This document shows positions 26,027-33,680 of a stretch of 64,000 nt of DNA, one piece after another. Source of the stretch: Microbacterium lemovicicum (GTDB lineage Bacteria; Actinomycetota; Actinomycetes; Actinomycetales; Microbacteriaceae); NCBI RefSeq assembly GCF_003991875.1, contig NZ_CP031423.1, forward strand, positions 2,542,001 to 2,606,000, given 5' to 3'. A program made the position numbers and the translations under genes. The notes under the pieces are model-generated. The model was not told the DNA's origin. It did no database searches and saw nothing but the letters and a program-made list of their open reading frames with translations. The stretch's first letter is position 1. The number at the start of each line of letters is the position of its first letter.

Positions 26027-27004
26027 CTACCCCTTCGTGGCCCCGGCGAGGAGTCCTCGGACGAAGAACCGCTGCAGGGCGAAGAACACGATCAGCGGAA
26101 CCAGGATGGAGATGAACGTTCCCGCGGACTGCAGGAACCACTGGTCGCCCCACGTGCCCGACAGGGAGTTGAGCGACTGCGTCAACGGCAGAGATGACGA
26201 TGGTGCGAAGATCGTCGCCACCAGCAGGTCGTTCCACACCCAGATGAACTCGAGCACCGCGAACGACGCCAGGGCCGGCGCGGCGAGCGGGAGGATGAGC
26301 CGGAAGAAGATCTGGCCGTGTCCTGCGCCGTCCACCCGCGCCGCCTCGATGACCTCGTGGGGGATCTCGGCGATGAAGTTGTGCAGCAGGAAGATCGCCA
26401 GCGGCATCGCGAAGATCACGTGCGCGATCCACACCGTGGCGAAGCTGTGCTCCACCCCGCGCAGGTCGAAGCCCGGGAAGATGGTGACCTCGTTGATGGT
26501 GAGCCCTCGGGAGAAGAGGCTCAGCAGCGGGACGAGGGCCATCTGCAGCGGCACGATCTGCAGCGCGAAGATGAAGATGAAGAAGAAGTTCCGGCCCTTG
26601 AACTCGATCCAGGCGAACGCGTACGCGATGAGCGAGGCGATCGCCAGGGCGAACACCACGACGGGGATCGTGATGGCCAGCGAGTTCAGGAACGACGCAC
26701 CCAGGGTGAGCGCGGTGCCTCCCGACGTCAGGGCGAGGCGGTAGTTCTCGAGCGTGAAGCCCGGGTCGGTGAAGATCGTCCACCAGCCGGTCGACTGCGT
26801 GTCGGCACCTGGACGGAACGAGGTGACGAACAGGCCGAACGTCGGGATGGTCCACACGAAGGCGATCGCGACGGCCGCGATCGTGGCTCCCTTGGAGGTG
26901 AGGCGCTTCTGCGCCGAGTTCTCGCTCCGGCGGGTGTCGCGCGCCACCTGACGGGCGGTGCGGGTGTCTGTCGTCGGCTCGAGGACGACTGTCGAGGTGG
27001 TCAT
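26027..27004 (-). CDS. Carbohydrate ABC transporter permease (MalG/AglG-like)
   Basis: A 325-residue membrane subunit with six main helices after a polar N-terminus. The EAA loop is visible as IAEIPHEVIEAARVDGAGHGQIFFRLILP around residues 225-250, and the chain ends in IVFFALQRFFVRGLLAGATKG, as in MalG-type permeases. The ATG at 27004 overlaps the upstream stop by 4 bases. Similarity of the whole operon to AglEFG makes an alpha-glucoside (trehalose, sucrose, maltose) the likely substrate. No ATPase gene is present, so a shared MsmK/MalK-type ATPase elsewhere is presumably used. Confidence 0.9.
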   Translation of the reverse strand: MTTSTVVLEPTTDTRTARQVARDTRRSENSAQKRLTSKGATIAAVAIAFVWTIPTFGLFVTSFRPGADTQSTGWWTIFTDPGFTLENYRLALTSGGTALTLGASFLNSLAITIPVVVFALAIASLIAYAFAWIEFKGRNFFFIFIFALQIVPLQMALVPLLSLFSRGLTINEVTIFPGFDLRGVEHSFATVWIAHVIFAMPLAIFLLHNFIAEIPHEVIEAARVDGAGHGQIFFRLILPLAAPALASFAVLEFIWVWNDLLVATIFAPSSSLPLTQSLNSLSGTWGDQWFLQSAGTFISILVPLIVFFALQRFFVRGLLAGATKG

Positions 27005-28350
27005 CGGATCTCCCTCTGCTTCCGGATCTGGCGGACGTTGAAGATGATCAACGGCAGCACGAAGATGAACAGCACGACCGCCAGGGCCGCGGAGTGCCCG
27101 TAGCTCTGGAAGCGCTGCTGCTGGTTCACCATCTCGAAGGCGAGGACGGTGGAGTCGTTGCGGCCACCGGTCATGACGGCGACGATGTCGTACACCTTCA
27201 GGGCGCCGATGGCGATGGTCGTCAGGACGACGATGAGGGAGGAGCGGATGCCGGGGATCGTCACGTTGACGAAACGCTCCCAGGCGTTGGCCCCGTCGAG
27301 CTCGGCGGCCTCCATCTGCTCCGGCGGCACGGCCTTGATGGCCGCGGACAGGATGACCATGGCCAGACCCGTCTGCGACCAGATGAACACCACGACCAGG
27401 AGGAGGGTGTTCACCAGCGGGGCGGCGGCGAGCCACGACACCGGCTCTCCCCCGAACGCGGTGACGATGGCGTTGAGCGCACCGATCTGCTGGCCCTGGC
27501 GGAAGTCGTACACGAACTTCCAGATGATGCCGGCGCCGACGAACGAGATGGCGAACGGCATGAAGATGAGGATCTTCAGCACGCGCTCGCCCTTGGCCCG
27601 GTCGATGAAGACCGCGTAGGCGAGGCCCACCGCCGTCGCGATGGTCGGAGCCAGCAGCACCCAGATGATCGTGTTGATGACCGACCAGAATCCCTCGGGG
27701 TTCGTGAAGGTCCAGACGTAGTTGTCGAGGCCCACGAACTCCGACCCGGTCTTGTCCATGAAGGACTGCACCAGGGTCGACAGCGCCGGGTAGATGAGGC
27801 CGATGAGGAGGAGGATCGCGGCCGGGGCGGCGAAGAGGACGAGCTGGAACAGGTAGCCGGCACCCTCACGCGAGCGGTAGTCGGCGTAGAACAGCACGCC
27901 GCCCAGGATCACCGCGATCGCGAGGACGTAGATGACCGCGTTCTGGTACGGACGCAGCAGCATGAACGCGATGACCGGGATCAGGAAGCAGGACGCCAGG
28001 CGCAGCCAGAAGTAGAAGCGGCCGGCTCGGGGCGCGTACTCGATGAGCAGCAGCAGCAGGCCGACGACGACGCCGAACACCAGCACGATGATCGGGATCT
28101 GGACGATCGGGCCGAGCTCGCCCAGCCACTTGAAGAAGCTGTTCAGCGAGAAGCCGAGCGTTGTCGGCTTCGTCTCCGCGGGCGCCCGCGTGATCATGAA
28201 GATGAAGAGTGCGACCGCGAGGATCAGCGCGATGGCGATGACGAGGCCGGTCGTGCGTCGGGTGCGCGCCACCCGCTCGTCTTTGCGCTCGACGCGTCCG
28301 GGGTCCGGCGGTGGAGCCGCCGTGGCTGGAGCCTGCCTGATATCGGTCAT
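27001..28350 (-). CDS. Carbohydrate ABC transporter permease (MalF/AglF-like)
   Basis: A 449-residue inner-membrane subunit, longer than usual because extra N-terminal helices (about 30-190) precede the six-helix permease core. The EAA region is MEAAELDGANAWERFVNVTIPGIRSSL near residue 355. Periplasmic loop sequence TGSEFVGLDNYVWTFTNPEGFW is typical of the AglF branch. Start ATG at 28350 with AAGGG upstream. The gene is 149 bases after the binding-protein gene; the gap holds three hairpins that may lower expression of the permeases. Confidence 0.88.
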   Translation of the reverse strand: MTDIRQAPATAAPPPDPGRVERKDERVARTRRTTGLVIAIALILAVALFIFMITRAPAETKPTTLGFSLNSFFKWLGELGPIVQIPIIVLVFGVVVGLLLLLIEYAPRAGRFYFWLRLASCFLIPVIAFMLLRPYQNAVIYVLAIAVILGGVLFYADYRSREGAGYLFQLVLFAAPAAILLLIGLIYPALSTLVQSFMDKTGSEFVGLDNYVWTFTNPEGFWSVINTIIWVLLAPTIATAVGLAYAVFIDRAKGERVLKILIFMPFAISFVGAGIIWKFVYDFRQGQQIGALNAIVTAFGGEPVSWLAAAPLVNTLLLVVVFIWSQTGLAMVILSAAIKAVPPEQMEAAELDGANAWERFVNVTIPGIRSSLIVVLTTIAIGALKVYDIVAVMTGGRNDSTVLAFEMVNQQQRFQSYGHSAALAVVLFIFVLPLIIFNVRQIRKQREIR

Positions 28351-28393
28351 GATTACCCTTCCGAGCACGTCGTCGGACTCATGGATGGATCTC

Positions 28394-28486
28394 GCCGGCG
28401 GTCGACGAATTACCGCCGGCTGTCCCGTCTGCCTCGGGACGTATCCGTCCGATGGGCCGCCCGCGGAAGCGAACGGCCCATCGGAC
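28394..28486 (-). promoter_or_regulatory. Three consecutive hairpins between binding-protein and permease genes
   Basis: On the mRNA of the sugar operon the order is: 13-bp hairpin 28447-28486 (arm GTCCGATGGGCCG, 14-base loop), 6-bp hairpin 28422-28440 (GTCCCG/CGGGAC), and 9-bp hairpin 28394-28420 (GCCGGCGGT/ACCGCCGGC). The first sits 14 bases after the stop of the binding-protein gene. Such intercistronic structures in sugar ABC operons commonly act as partial terminators or protect the upstream mRNA; that role is inferred here. Confidence 0.6.
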
Positions 28487-28499
28487 GTGCAGTGTCAGA

Positions 28500-29846
28500 T
28501 CAGTTGTCGTAACCGGCCTGGATGTCGCTCAGCACGGTGTCGGTCGGCGTGCCGTCGATCCAGCTGACCATGCCCTTCCAGAACGAGCCCGAACCCACCG
28601 TCGCCGGCATCAGGTCGGACGCGTCGAAGCGCAGCGTGGTGCTCGGGTCCTGGAGGACCTTCATGGCCTCCTGGAGGAACTCGCTGGAGGCGAGGGACGG
28701 GTCGGCACCCTTGTTGGCCGAGACGACGCCGCCGAGCTTGACGCGGGCGTCAGCGAACTCGGGGGTCGACATGAACTCCGTGACCTTCTGGACGGCCTCG
28801 TCCTCGGAGAAGGCGGCGACGAACTCTCCACCACCCTCGACGGCGAGCTCACCCTCCTTCACACCGGGGAGGATGAAGGCGTAGACGTCACCGTCGGGGG
28901 CGATCGTCGGGGTCTCGCCCGCCGCGTTCTTCACGGTGAGGAAGTTCGCCGAGAGGAACGACGCCTGGTGCGTCATCGGGCAGGTGCCGTCGGCGACCTT
29001 GGCCGCGACATCCGCGAACGCCACCGAGTTGATGCTCTGCACGTCGCCGAAGCCGGCGTTGACGTAGTTCGGGTCGAGGAGGATCTTGCCGACGGCGTCG
29101 AACGCTTCCTTGATCTCGGGGTCGGTGAACTTGACCTCGTTGGCGACCCACTTGTCGTAGACGTCGGCGCCCGACTGACGCAGGACCATGTCCTCGATCC
29201 AGTCGGTGCCGGGCCAGCCCGAGGCGGCCTCGGACGCAAAGCCGGCGCACCACGAGGGGCCACCCGACTTCTGCGCGATGGTCTGCGTGAGGGTCATCAG
29301 CTCGTCGAACGTCTTGGGAACCTCGACGCCCCACTCCGCGAACTTCGCCGGGGAGTACCAGACGTAGCCCTTGAGGTTGGCGAGCATCGGCGCGGCGTAG
29401 AACGTGTCGTCGAACGTGCCGTACGACTTCCAGCCGGCGTCCCAGTACTCGTCGACGTTCGCGGAGACCTTGTCGTTGCCGGGCTTGACCTCGCCGGTTT
29501 CGACGAGGGTCTTGAGCAGACCGGGCTGCGGCACGATCGCGATGTCGGGGGCGTCGCCGCCGCTGACCTTCGTGACGATGTTGCCCTCGAAGCCCTTGTC
29601 GCCCGTGTAGACGACCTTGATGCCGGTGTCGGCGGTGAACTGCTCGAACGACTGGTTCAGCGCGTCGGCCTCGGTGCCGGTGATGCCGCCCGAGACGCGG
29701 ACCGTGGCACCTTCCGTGCCGCCGGAGGCGGTGCCGCCGCCCGAGTCGCCGCCTTCAGCGCAGCCCGCGAGGGTCAGGGCGCCGATGGCGACCAGACCCA
29801 ATCCCACCGTCATGCGGCGGTGCAGGGTTGACCGCATTCCATTCAT
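28500..29846 (-). CDS. Carbohydrate ABC transporter substrate-binding lipoprotein (AglE-like)
   Basis: A 448-residue exported lipoprotein. The signal peptide runs to the lipobox LTLAGCAEG, followed by a Gly/Ser linker. The body has ATVRVSGGITGTEADALNQS and the ligand-lobe segment GWPGTDWIEDMVLRQSG, which resembles alpha-glucoside-binding AglE. The ATG at 29846 was chosen for the GAGGAGG site 6 bases upstream and because the signal peptide follows. It is the first gene of the operon and faces the LacI-type regulator across an operator-rich region. Confidence 0.9.
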   Translation of the reverse strand: MNGMRSTLHRRMTVGLGLVAIGALTLAGCAEGGDSGGGTASGGTEGATVRVSGGITGTEADALNQSFEQFTADTGIKVVYTGDKGFEGNIVTKVSGGDAPDIAIVPQPGLLKTLVETGEVKPGNDKVSANVDEYWDAGWKSYGTFDDTFYAAPMLANLKGYVWYSPAKFAEWGVEVPKTFDELMTLTQTIAQKSGGPSWCAGFASEAASGWPGTDWIEDMVLRQSGADVYDKWVANEVKFTDPEIKEAFDAVGKILLDPNYVNAGFGDVQSINSVAFADVAAKVADGTCPMTHQASFLSANFLTVKNAAGETPTIAPDGDVYAFILPGVKEGELAVEGGGEFVAAFSEDEAVQKVTEFMSTPEFADARVKLGGVVSANKGADPSLASSEFLQEAMKVLQDPSTTLRFDASDLMPATVGSGSFWKGMVSWIDGTPTDTVLSDIQAGYDN

Positions 29847-29915
29847 GTACTGCCTCCTCGTCGAGTTCGTGCGCGCCAGCGCGCACGAAGCTGTTGCCCC
29901 TGGATCGATGCTTAG

Positions 29916-29927
29916 GGAACCGATTCC
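29916..29927. promoter_or_regulatory. LacI-type operator site (GGAACCGATTCC)
   Basis: GGAACCGATTCC is an imperfect palindrome and the exact reverse complement of the site at 30040-30051. It lies 70 bases upstream of the binding-protein start. The paired, identical sites in the divergent region beside a LacI-family gene are good candidates for its operators. Confidence 0.6.
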
Positions 29928-30003
29928 ATGCACACGCTAGGCGATCACCGACCACGGGTGCAACACCCGTTCATCACAACTCGATAACCCCCGGAATGAC
30001 AAC

Positions 30004-30019
30004 GTGGTAGCGCTCCCAC
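30004..30019. promoter_or_regulatory. CelR/LacI-type operator (GTGGTAGCGCTCCCAC)
   Basis: GTGGTAGCGCTCCCAC is a palindrome with one mismatched pair. Its core TGGTAGCGCTCCCA differs by one base from TGGGAGCGCTCCCA, the operator known for actinobacterial CelR-type LacI proteins. It sits between the two GGAATCGGTTCC sites in the divergent promoter region. Confidence 0.65.
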
Positions 30020-30039
30020 GGCGTCACCGAATCGTGACT

Positions 30040-30051
30040 GGAATCGGTTCC
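30040..30051. promoter_or_regulatory. LacI-type operator site (GGAATCGGTTCC)
   Basis: Exact reverse complement of the site at 29916-29927, with 124 bases between their left ends. It lies 73 bases before the regulator start, so it could mediate autorepression or DNA looping with the other site. Confidence 0.6.
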
Positions 30052-30123
30052 ATTCCTGCGCGCCCGAAGCTATCCTCGAAGCGGTCGCGCAGCAGGCGTC
30101 ACCGCCCGATGGAGGGAGGGATC

Positions 30124-31164
30124 GTGAGCGGGATCTCCGATGTCGCCCGCCGCGCCGGCGTCTCCAAAGCCACCGCCAGCCGGGCCCTCACCGGTCACGG
30201 CTACGTCTCCCCCGACACCCGCGCCCGGGTGCAGGACGCCGCCCGCGCGCTGGGCTACGTCGCATCCAGCAACGCCGCGAGCCTCGTCACGGGGCGCACG
30301 CGCACCATCGGCGTGATCATGCCGTACCTGAACCGCTGGTTCTTCGCGGAGGTGCTGGAGGGCATTCAGGACGCGCTGCTCGAACACGGCCTTGATCTGA
30401 CCCTGTACGACGCGCGTCCGGGCTCGCACGGACGGCGGCTCATCTTCGAGGACTTCCTGGCGCGCAAGCGGTTCGACGGACTCATCGCCGTGGGCCTCGA
30501 GCCGGAGGACCGCGAGCTCGAGAGGCTCGTCGCCGTCGGCCGCCCGACCGTCAGCGTCGTGGGCGTGGGGGCCGACTCCAGCGCCATCACGCTCGATGAC
30601 GACGCGGCCGCGCGCCGCGCCGCAGAGCACCTGCTGGCGCTCGGCCACCGGCGCATCGCCTTCCTCGGCGGCGACCCGCACGATCACTGGGCCGATGTCG
30701 ACCGGAGACGGCTCGACGGCTACATGCGGGCGATGACCGACGCCGGGCTCGCGCACGAGGTGTGCCACATCCCCTCGGCTGTCACGATGCCGGGCGGCTA
30801 CGCCGCGGCCGTCGACCTGCTGAGCGACGCGAGCCGGCGGCCGACCGGGCTCGTCGGCGTGTGCGACGAGGTGGCCATCGGCGCGATCATCGCGGCGCGC
30901 CGCCTGGGCATCCTGGTGCCCGGCGACCTCAGCGTCGTCGGCATCGACGACCACGAGTTCGCGGAGATGTTCGCCCTCACCACGCTGGCGCAGGATCCGC
31001 GCGCCCAGGGTGCCGAGGCCGTGCGGGTGCTGCTGGACCACATCACCGATCCCGGCGCGGCGCCCGTCGAGCTCCAGCTGCAGGCGCGGCTCATCGTGCG
31101 CAGCTCCACCGCTCCGGTCGACCGGGCGTCCTCCGCGATCGAGGCGAACACCGGCCGTCGCTGA
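30124..31164 (+). CDS. LacI-family transcriptional regulator of the sugar ABC operon
   Basis: A 346-residue repressor. The N-terminal helix-turn-helix is GISDVARRAGVSKATASRAL at residues 2-21, with the hinge region ending in ALGYVASSNAASLVTGRT. A periplasmic-binding-protein-like effector domain follows (TIGVIMPYLNRWFFAEVLEG, HRRIAFLGGDPHDHW, VVGIDDHEFAEMFALTTL). The GTG at 30124 is supported by GGAGGGAGGG 3-4 bases upstream; an ATG at 30109 is possible but has no site. Divergent from the AglE-like operon with three operator-like palindromes between, so it probably represses that operon in the absence of sugar. Confidence 0.9.
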   Translation: MSGISDVARRAGVSKATASRALTGHGYVSPDTRARVQDAARALGYVASSNAASLVTGRTRTIGVIMPYLNRWFFAEVLEGIQDALLEHGLDLTLYDARPGSHGRRLIFEDFLARKRFDGLIAVGLEPEDRELERLVAVGRPTVSVVGVGADSSAITLDDDAAARRAAEHLLALGHRRIAFLGGDPHDHWADVDRRRLDGYMRAMTDAGLAHEVCHIPSAVTMPGGYAAAVDLLSDASRRPTGLVGVCDEVAIGAIIAARRLGILVPGDLSVVGIDDHEFAEMFALTTLAQDPRAQGAEAVRVLLDHITDPGAAPVELQLQARLIVRSSTAPVDRASSAIEANTGRR

Positions 31165-31180
31165 CCCGTCACACGAGAAA

Positions 31181-31208
31181 GGCCCCGGATGCTTCCGCAT
31201 CCGGGGCC
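31181..31208. terminator. Bidirectional terminator between lacI-type gene and rplL
   Basis: Perfect 12-bp stem GGCCCCGGATGC / GCATCCGGGGCC with a TTCC loop, preceded by AAA and followed by TT. It lies 16 bases after the regulator stop and 20 bases beyond the rplL stop, so it can end both converging transcripts. It contains the GGATGC/GCATCC pair seen in other terminators here. Confidence 0.85.
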
Positions 31209-31228
31209 TTCGTTCGACGTGAGTCGAA

Positions 31229-31615
31229 TTACTTCAGGGTGACCGTAGCGCCGGCCTCCTGCAGAGCGGCCTGAGCCTTCTCCGCGGCCTCCTTGGTCGC
31301 GCCCTCGAGCACAGCCTTGGGGGCACCGTCGACGACGGCCTTGGCCTCGCCGAGGCCGAGCGAGGTGAGCTCGCGGACGACCTTGATGACCTGGATCTTC
31401 TTCTCGCCGGCAGCCTCGAGGATGACGTCGAATGCCGTCTGCTCCTCGACCTCTTCGGCGGCGGCGCCACCGGCGGCGGCGGGGCCGGCAACGGCGACCG
31501 GAGCAGCGGCGGTGACGTCGAAGGTCTCCTCGAAGGCCTTGACGAACTCGCTGAGCTCGATGAGCGTGAGCTCCTTGAAGGCGTCGAGAAGCTCGTCAGT
31601 GGTGAGCTTTGCCAT
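31229..31615 (-). CDS. rplL: 50S ribosomal protein L7/L12
   Basis: A 128-residue acidic stalk protein that recruits translation factors to the ribosome. It has the N-terminal dimerisation helices ([27 protein letters not shown]), an Ala/Pro/Gly hinge (about 36-55), and the conserved C-terminal domain [39 protein letters not shown]. The ribosome site AAGGAG lies 7 bases upstream of the ATG. It is co-transcribed with rplJ and ended by a strong hairpin. Confidence 0.98.
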   Translation of the reverse strand: MAKLTTDELLDAFKELTLIELSEFVKAFEETFDVTAAAPVAVAGPAAAGGAAAEEVEEQTAFDVILEAAGEKKIQVIKVVRELTSLGLGEAKAVVDGAPKAVLEGATKEAAEKAQAALQEAGATVTLK

Positions 31616-31664
31616 GATGTTTCTCCTTGTTGGTGTGTCGAATCAACCGCGGTGAGGCCGGAAC

Positions 31665-32180
31665 CTACGCCGCGGACTCCTGCTTCTCGCGCAGTGCGTC
31701 GACCGTGCGAACGGCCTTCGACGGCAGTGCGTTGAAGACATAAGCGGCCTTCGTCATCGTCGCCTTCATCGCACCGGCGAGCTTCGCCAGCAGGACGTCA
31801 CGGGACTCGAGGTCGGCGAGCTTGTTGACCTCATCCGCGGTCAGCGGGTTGCCATCGAAATAGCCGCCCTTGATCACGAGAAGAGGGTGTGCCTTGGCGA
31901 AGGCACGCAGACCCTTGGCGACGGAGACGGGGTCTCCGTGCACGAAGGCGATGGCCGAGGGGCCCTTGAGACCCTCATCCAGCGCCGTGATCCCCGCGTT
32001 GTTCGCGGCGATCTTGGTCAGCGTGTTCTTCACCACGGCGTATTCCGCGTCCTGACGGATGTCGCTGCGGAGCTGCTTGAGCTCCGCAACCGTCAGACCG
32101 CGGTACTCGGTCAGCAGAACGGCGGTCGAGTTCTCGAAGTTCTTCGTGAGCTCGGCGACCGATGCATCCTTCTGCGCCAT
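31665..32180 (-). CDS. rplJ: 50S ribosomal protein L10
   Basis: A 171-residue protein of the ribosomal stalk base that carries the L7/L12 dimers. The N-terminal rRNA-binding domain shows FENSTAVLLTEYRGLTVAELKQLRSDIR and VVKNTLTKIAANNAG; the C-terminal helix (KQESAA end) is where L12 docks. The ATG at 32180 has AAGGAG 6 bases upstream. A long structured leader with an internal terminator precedes it, fitting L10-mediated autoregulation. Unlike the usual actinobacterial order, it is not next to rplA. Confidence 0.97.
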   Translation of the reverse strand: MAQKDASVAELTKNFENSTAVLLTEYRGLTVAELKQLRSDIRQDAEYAVVKNTLTKIAANNAGITALDEGLKGPSAIAFVHGDPVSVAKGLRAFAKAHPLLVIKGGYFDGNPLTADEVNKLADLESRDVLLAKLAGAMKATMTKAAYVFNALPSKAVRTVDALREKQESAA

Positions 32181-32392
32181 GGCCACTCCTTGTATGTACG
32201 AGACGCTCCGCGGTGGCGGGCGTCGGCCGCGGCATCCGGTCTTCTCGGCACACATGCAAAAAGCTCCGGCGCAAGCGCACGGAGCTGGATTCCCGAAGGA
32301 GATTCGTTCGTGACACCTGCGCGGGCCTCTGCGATGCAGTGCTTCGATCCTCATGCGCGTGAGCGCACTCCGATGACCGGCGGTCTTTGGCT
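32181..32392 (-). ncRNA. L10 leader with attenuator upstream of rplJ
   Basis: The untranslated leader of rplJ is about 210 bases. It contains an intrinsic-terminator hairpin at 32262-32286 (stem AGCTCCG plus GCG, one bulged T, CTTG loop) followed directly by five T residues on the minus strand, the only U-tract terminator seen in the window. An upstream alternative pairing is likely because the leader is rich in inverted segments. In other bacteria the L10(L12)4 complex binds such leaders to repress its own operon; that mechanism is inferred here. Confidence 0.7.
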
Positions 32393-32398
32393 TCGTTC

Positions 32399-32427
32399 AG
32401 AGTACGCGACGTCGGCGCCACGGCAAA
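32399..32427 (-). promoter_or_regulatory. Promoter of the rplJ-rplL operon
   Basis: On the minus strand a -35-like TTTGCC (32422-32427) is followed after 17 bases by a -10 TACTCT (32399-32404), giving a start near 32392. It places the whole L10 leader within the transcript. Confidence 0.5.
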
Positions 32428-32492
32428 ATCGCCGCCGACCGCCCGGGATGGGCGACACGGCCGTCGCTGCGGACTTCGTCGGCGGCCGGGGT

Positions 32493-32498
32493 TAGCCT
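32493..32498 (+). promoter_or_regulatory. -10 box (TAGCCT) of a probable leaderless transcript
   Basis: TAGCCT ends six bases before the GTG at 32505. The same fixed spacing occurs at three other genes in the window. It helps choose 32505 over the adjacent GTG at 32502 as the start of the YqaJ-like gene. Confidence 0.5.
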
Positions 32499-32504
32499 CG
32501 AGTG

Positions 32505-33161
32505 GTGACTCCCGAGCTCGCTGCCCGCATCGTCGCGGACTCCCGCGATCGAGTGGCGTGGGTGCGCGCACGCTCGCGCGGGATCACGGCGACCGATGTG
32601 GCGGCGCTCACCAGCGAACGGGTCATCCCCCGCGCGGCGGACGCCAAGCTGATGGGCTCGAACTTCTCCGGCAACGCCTACACGGCCCACGGTCGACGGC
32701 GCGAGCCCGAGATCGCCGGCTGGGTCGCGGCGACCCACGGCATCCTCCCCTCCAGCGCGCTCTTCCACGCGGAGGTGGAGAAGCGGCACCTGGCGACGCC
32801 CGACGGCATCGCCGTCGATCGCGACGGTCGCGTGACGCTCTGCGAGATCAAGACGACCAACAAGGCGTGGCGCAGCATCCCCCGCTCCTATCTGCGCCAG
32901 GTGTGGTGGCAGCAGCACGTGCTCGGGGCGGAGCGCACGCTCGTCGCGTGGGAGCAGCACGCGGAGTTCGTTCCGATCCGCGACGAGCCGCACTGCGCGT
33001 GGGTGGAGCGCGACGAGGTCGAGATCGCCTCGCTGGTGCGCCTCGCCACGGCGCTCATCGACGAGCTGCACCGTCGTCATCTGCGGGGCCGGCAGGACGA
33101 GCGGATGCCGCAGCCGACCGCTCCGCGGGAGCCCTTCCGCGCGCTGGCGCTGGCTGACTGA
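32505..33161 (+). CDS. YqaJ-like viral-recombinase family nuclease
   Basis: A 218-residue lambda-exonuclease/YqaJ-fold protein. Residues 23-31 (RGITATDVA) fit the N-terminal GITAS-type motif, LCEIKTTNKAW carries the catalytic Glu-X-Lys core, and SYLRQVWWQQHVLGAERTLVAW is the Gln-containing helix that completes the PD-(D/E)XK site. Such proteins digest or process DNA ends in phage recombination. Here it stands in a housekeeping region without other phage genes. A barstar-like gene begins 18 bases after its stop. A GTG three bases upstream (32502) is the alternative start. Confidence 0.75.
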   Translation: MTPELAARIVADSRDRVAWVRARSRGITATDVAALTSERVIPRAADAKLMGSNFSGNAYTAHGRRREPEIAGWVAATHGILPSSALFHAEVEKRHLATPDGIAVDRDGRVTLCEIKTTNKAWRSIPRSYLRQVWWQQHVLGAERTLVAWEQHAEFVPIRDEPHCAWVERDEVEIASLVRLATALIDELHRRHLRGRQDERMPQPTAPREPFRALALAD

Positions 33162-33179
33162 GGCGTACCGGTTCGCTCC

Positions 33180-33572
33180 GTGACCACCTTCACCGTCGAA
33201 GGAGCAGCCGTCCGCGGCATCCCCTCGTTCTACGACGAGATCAACCGCGTCTTCATGGGCGGCGAGGACTGGCGGCTCGGCGACAGCCTGGACGCGCTCG
33301 ACGACCTGCTCTACGGCGGCTTCGGCGCCCTCGCGGTCGCGACCGACCCGGTGCGCGTCGTGTGGCGCGACGCCGAGGCGAGCCGCCAGGCGCTCGGCCG
33401 CAGCGAGACCGTCGCGTACTACCGCCGGAAGCTCGAGCAGCCCGAGCTGTTCGACCAGGAGCGCTTCCGCCGCCGGCTGGCCGAAGCGGAGTCGGGAACG
33501 GGGCCCACGTACTTCGACATCGTGCTCGACGTGTTCGCGGGGCACCCGGAGGTCGACCTCGTTCTGGAATGA
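33180..33572 (+). CDS. Barstar-family ribonuclease inhibitor-like protein
   Basis: A 130-residue protein with barstar-family features: an N-terminal VRGIPSFYDEINRVFM, the helix-2 motif GDSLDALDDLLYGGFG that normally supplies the acidic residues blocking barnase, and a C-terminal EVDLVLE strand. No secreted ribonuclease gene lies next to it. Barstar fits by pattern; its target is unknown. GTG start at 33180, 18 bases after the YqaJ-like gene, so they probably share an mRNA. Confidence 0.7.
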   Translation: MTTFTVEGAAVRGIPSFYDEINRVFMGGEDWRLGDSLDALDDLLYGGFGALAVATDPVRVVWRDAEASRQALGRSETVAYYRRKLEQPELFDQERFRRRLAEAESGTGPTYFDIVLDVFAGHPEVDLVLE

Positions 33573-33584
33573 CGCGATCGCATA

Positions 33585-33628
33585 GTTGACACGTGTCAAC
33601 CATCGGCCTATCGTTGATACGAGTCAAC
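33585..33628 (+). promoter_or_regulatory. Promoter overlapped by two MarR-type operators
   Basis: A perfect 16-bp palindrome GTTGACACGTGTCAAC lies at 33585-33600 and a near copy GTTGATACGAGTCAAC at 33613-33628, centres 28 bases apart. A perfect -35 TTGACA (33586-33591) lies in the first palindrome, and after 17 bases a -10-like TATCGT (33609-33614) overlaps the start of the second. Bound regulator would block RNA polymerase. The MarR-family product encoded two genes downstream is the obvious regulator. Confidence 0.75.
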
Positions 33629-33680
33629 TAACGCGCCATCGTCGTCGCGGAGTCATCCCCGTTCAGAAGAAAGCCGCGTC

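Noticed and set aside
32181..32392. A riboswitch upstream of rplJ
   Set aside because: Position before rplJ and the internal terminator fit an L10 autoregulatory leader; no metabolite-riboswitch core was recognised.
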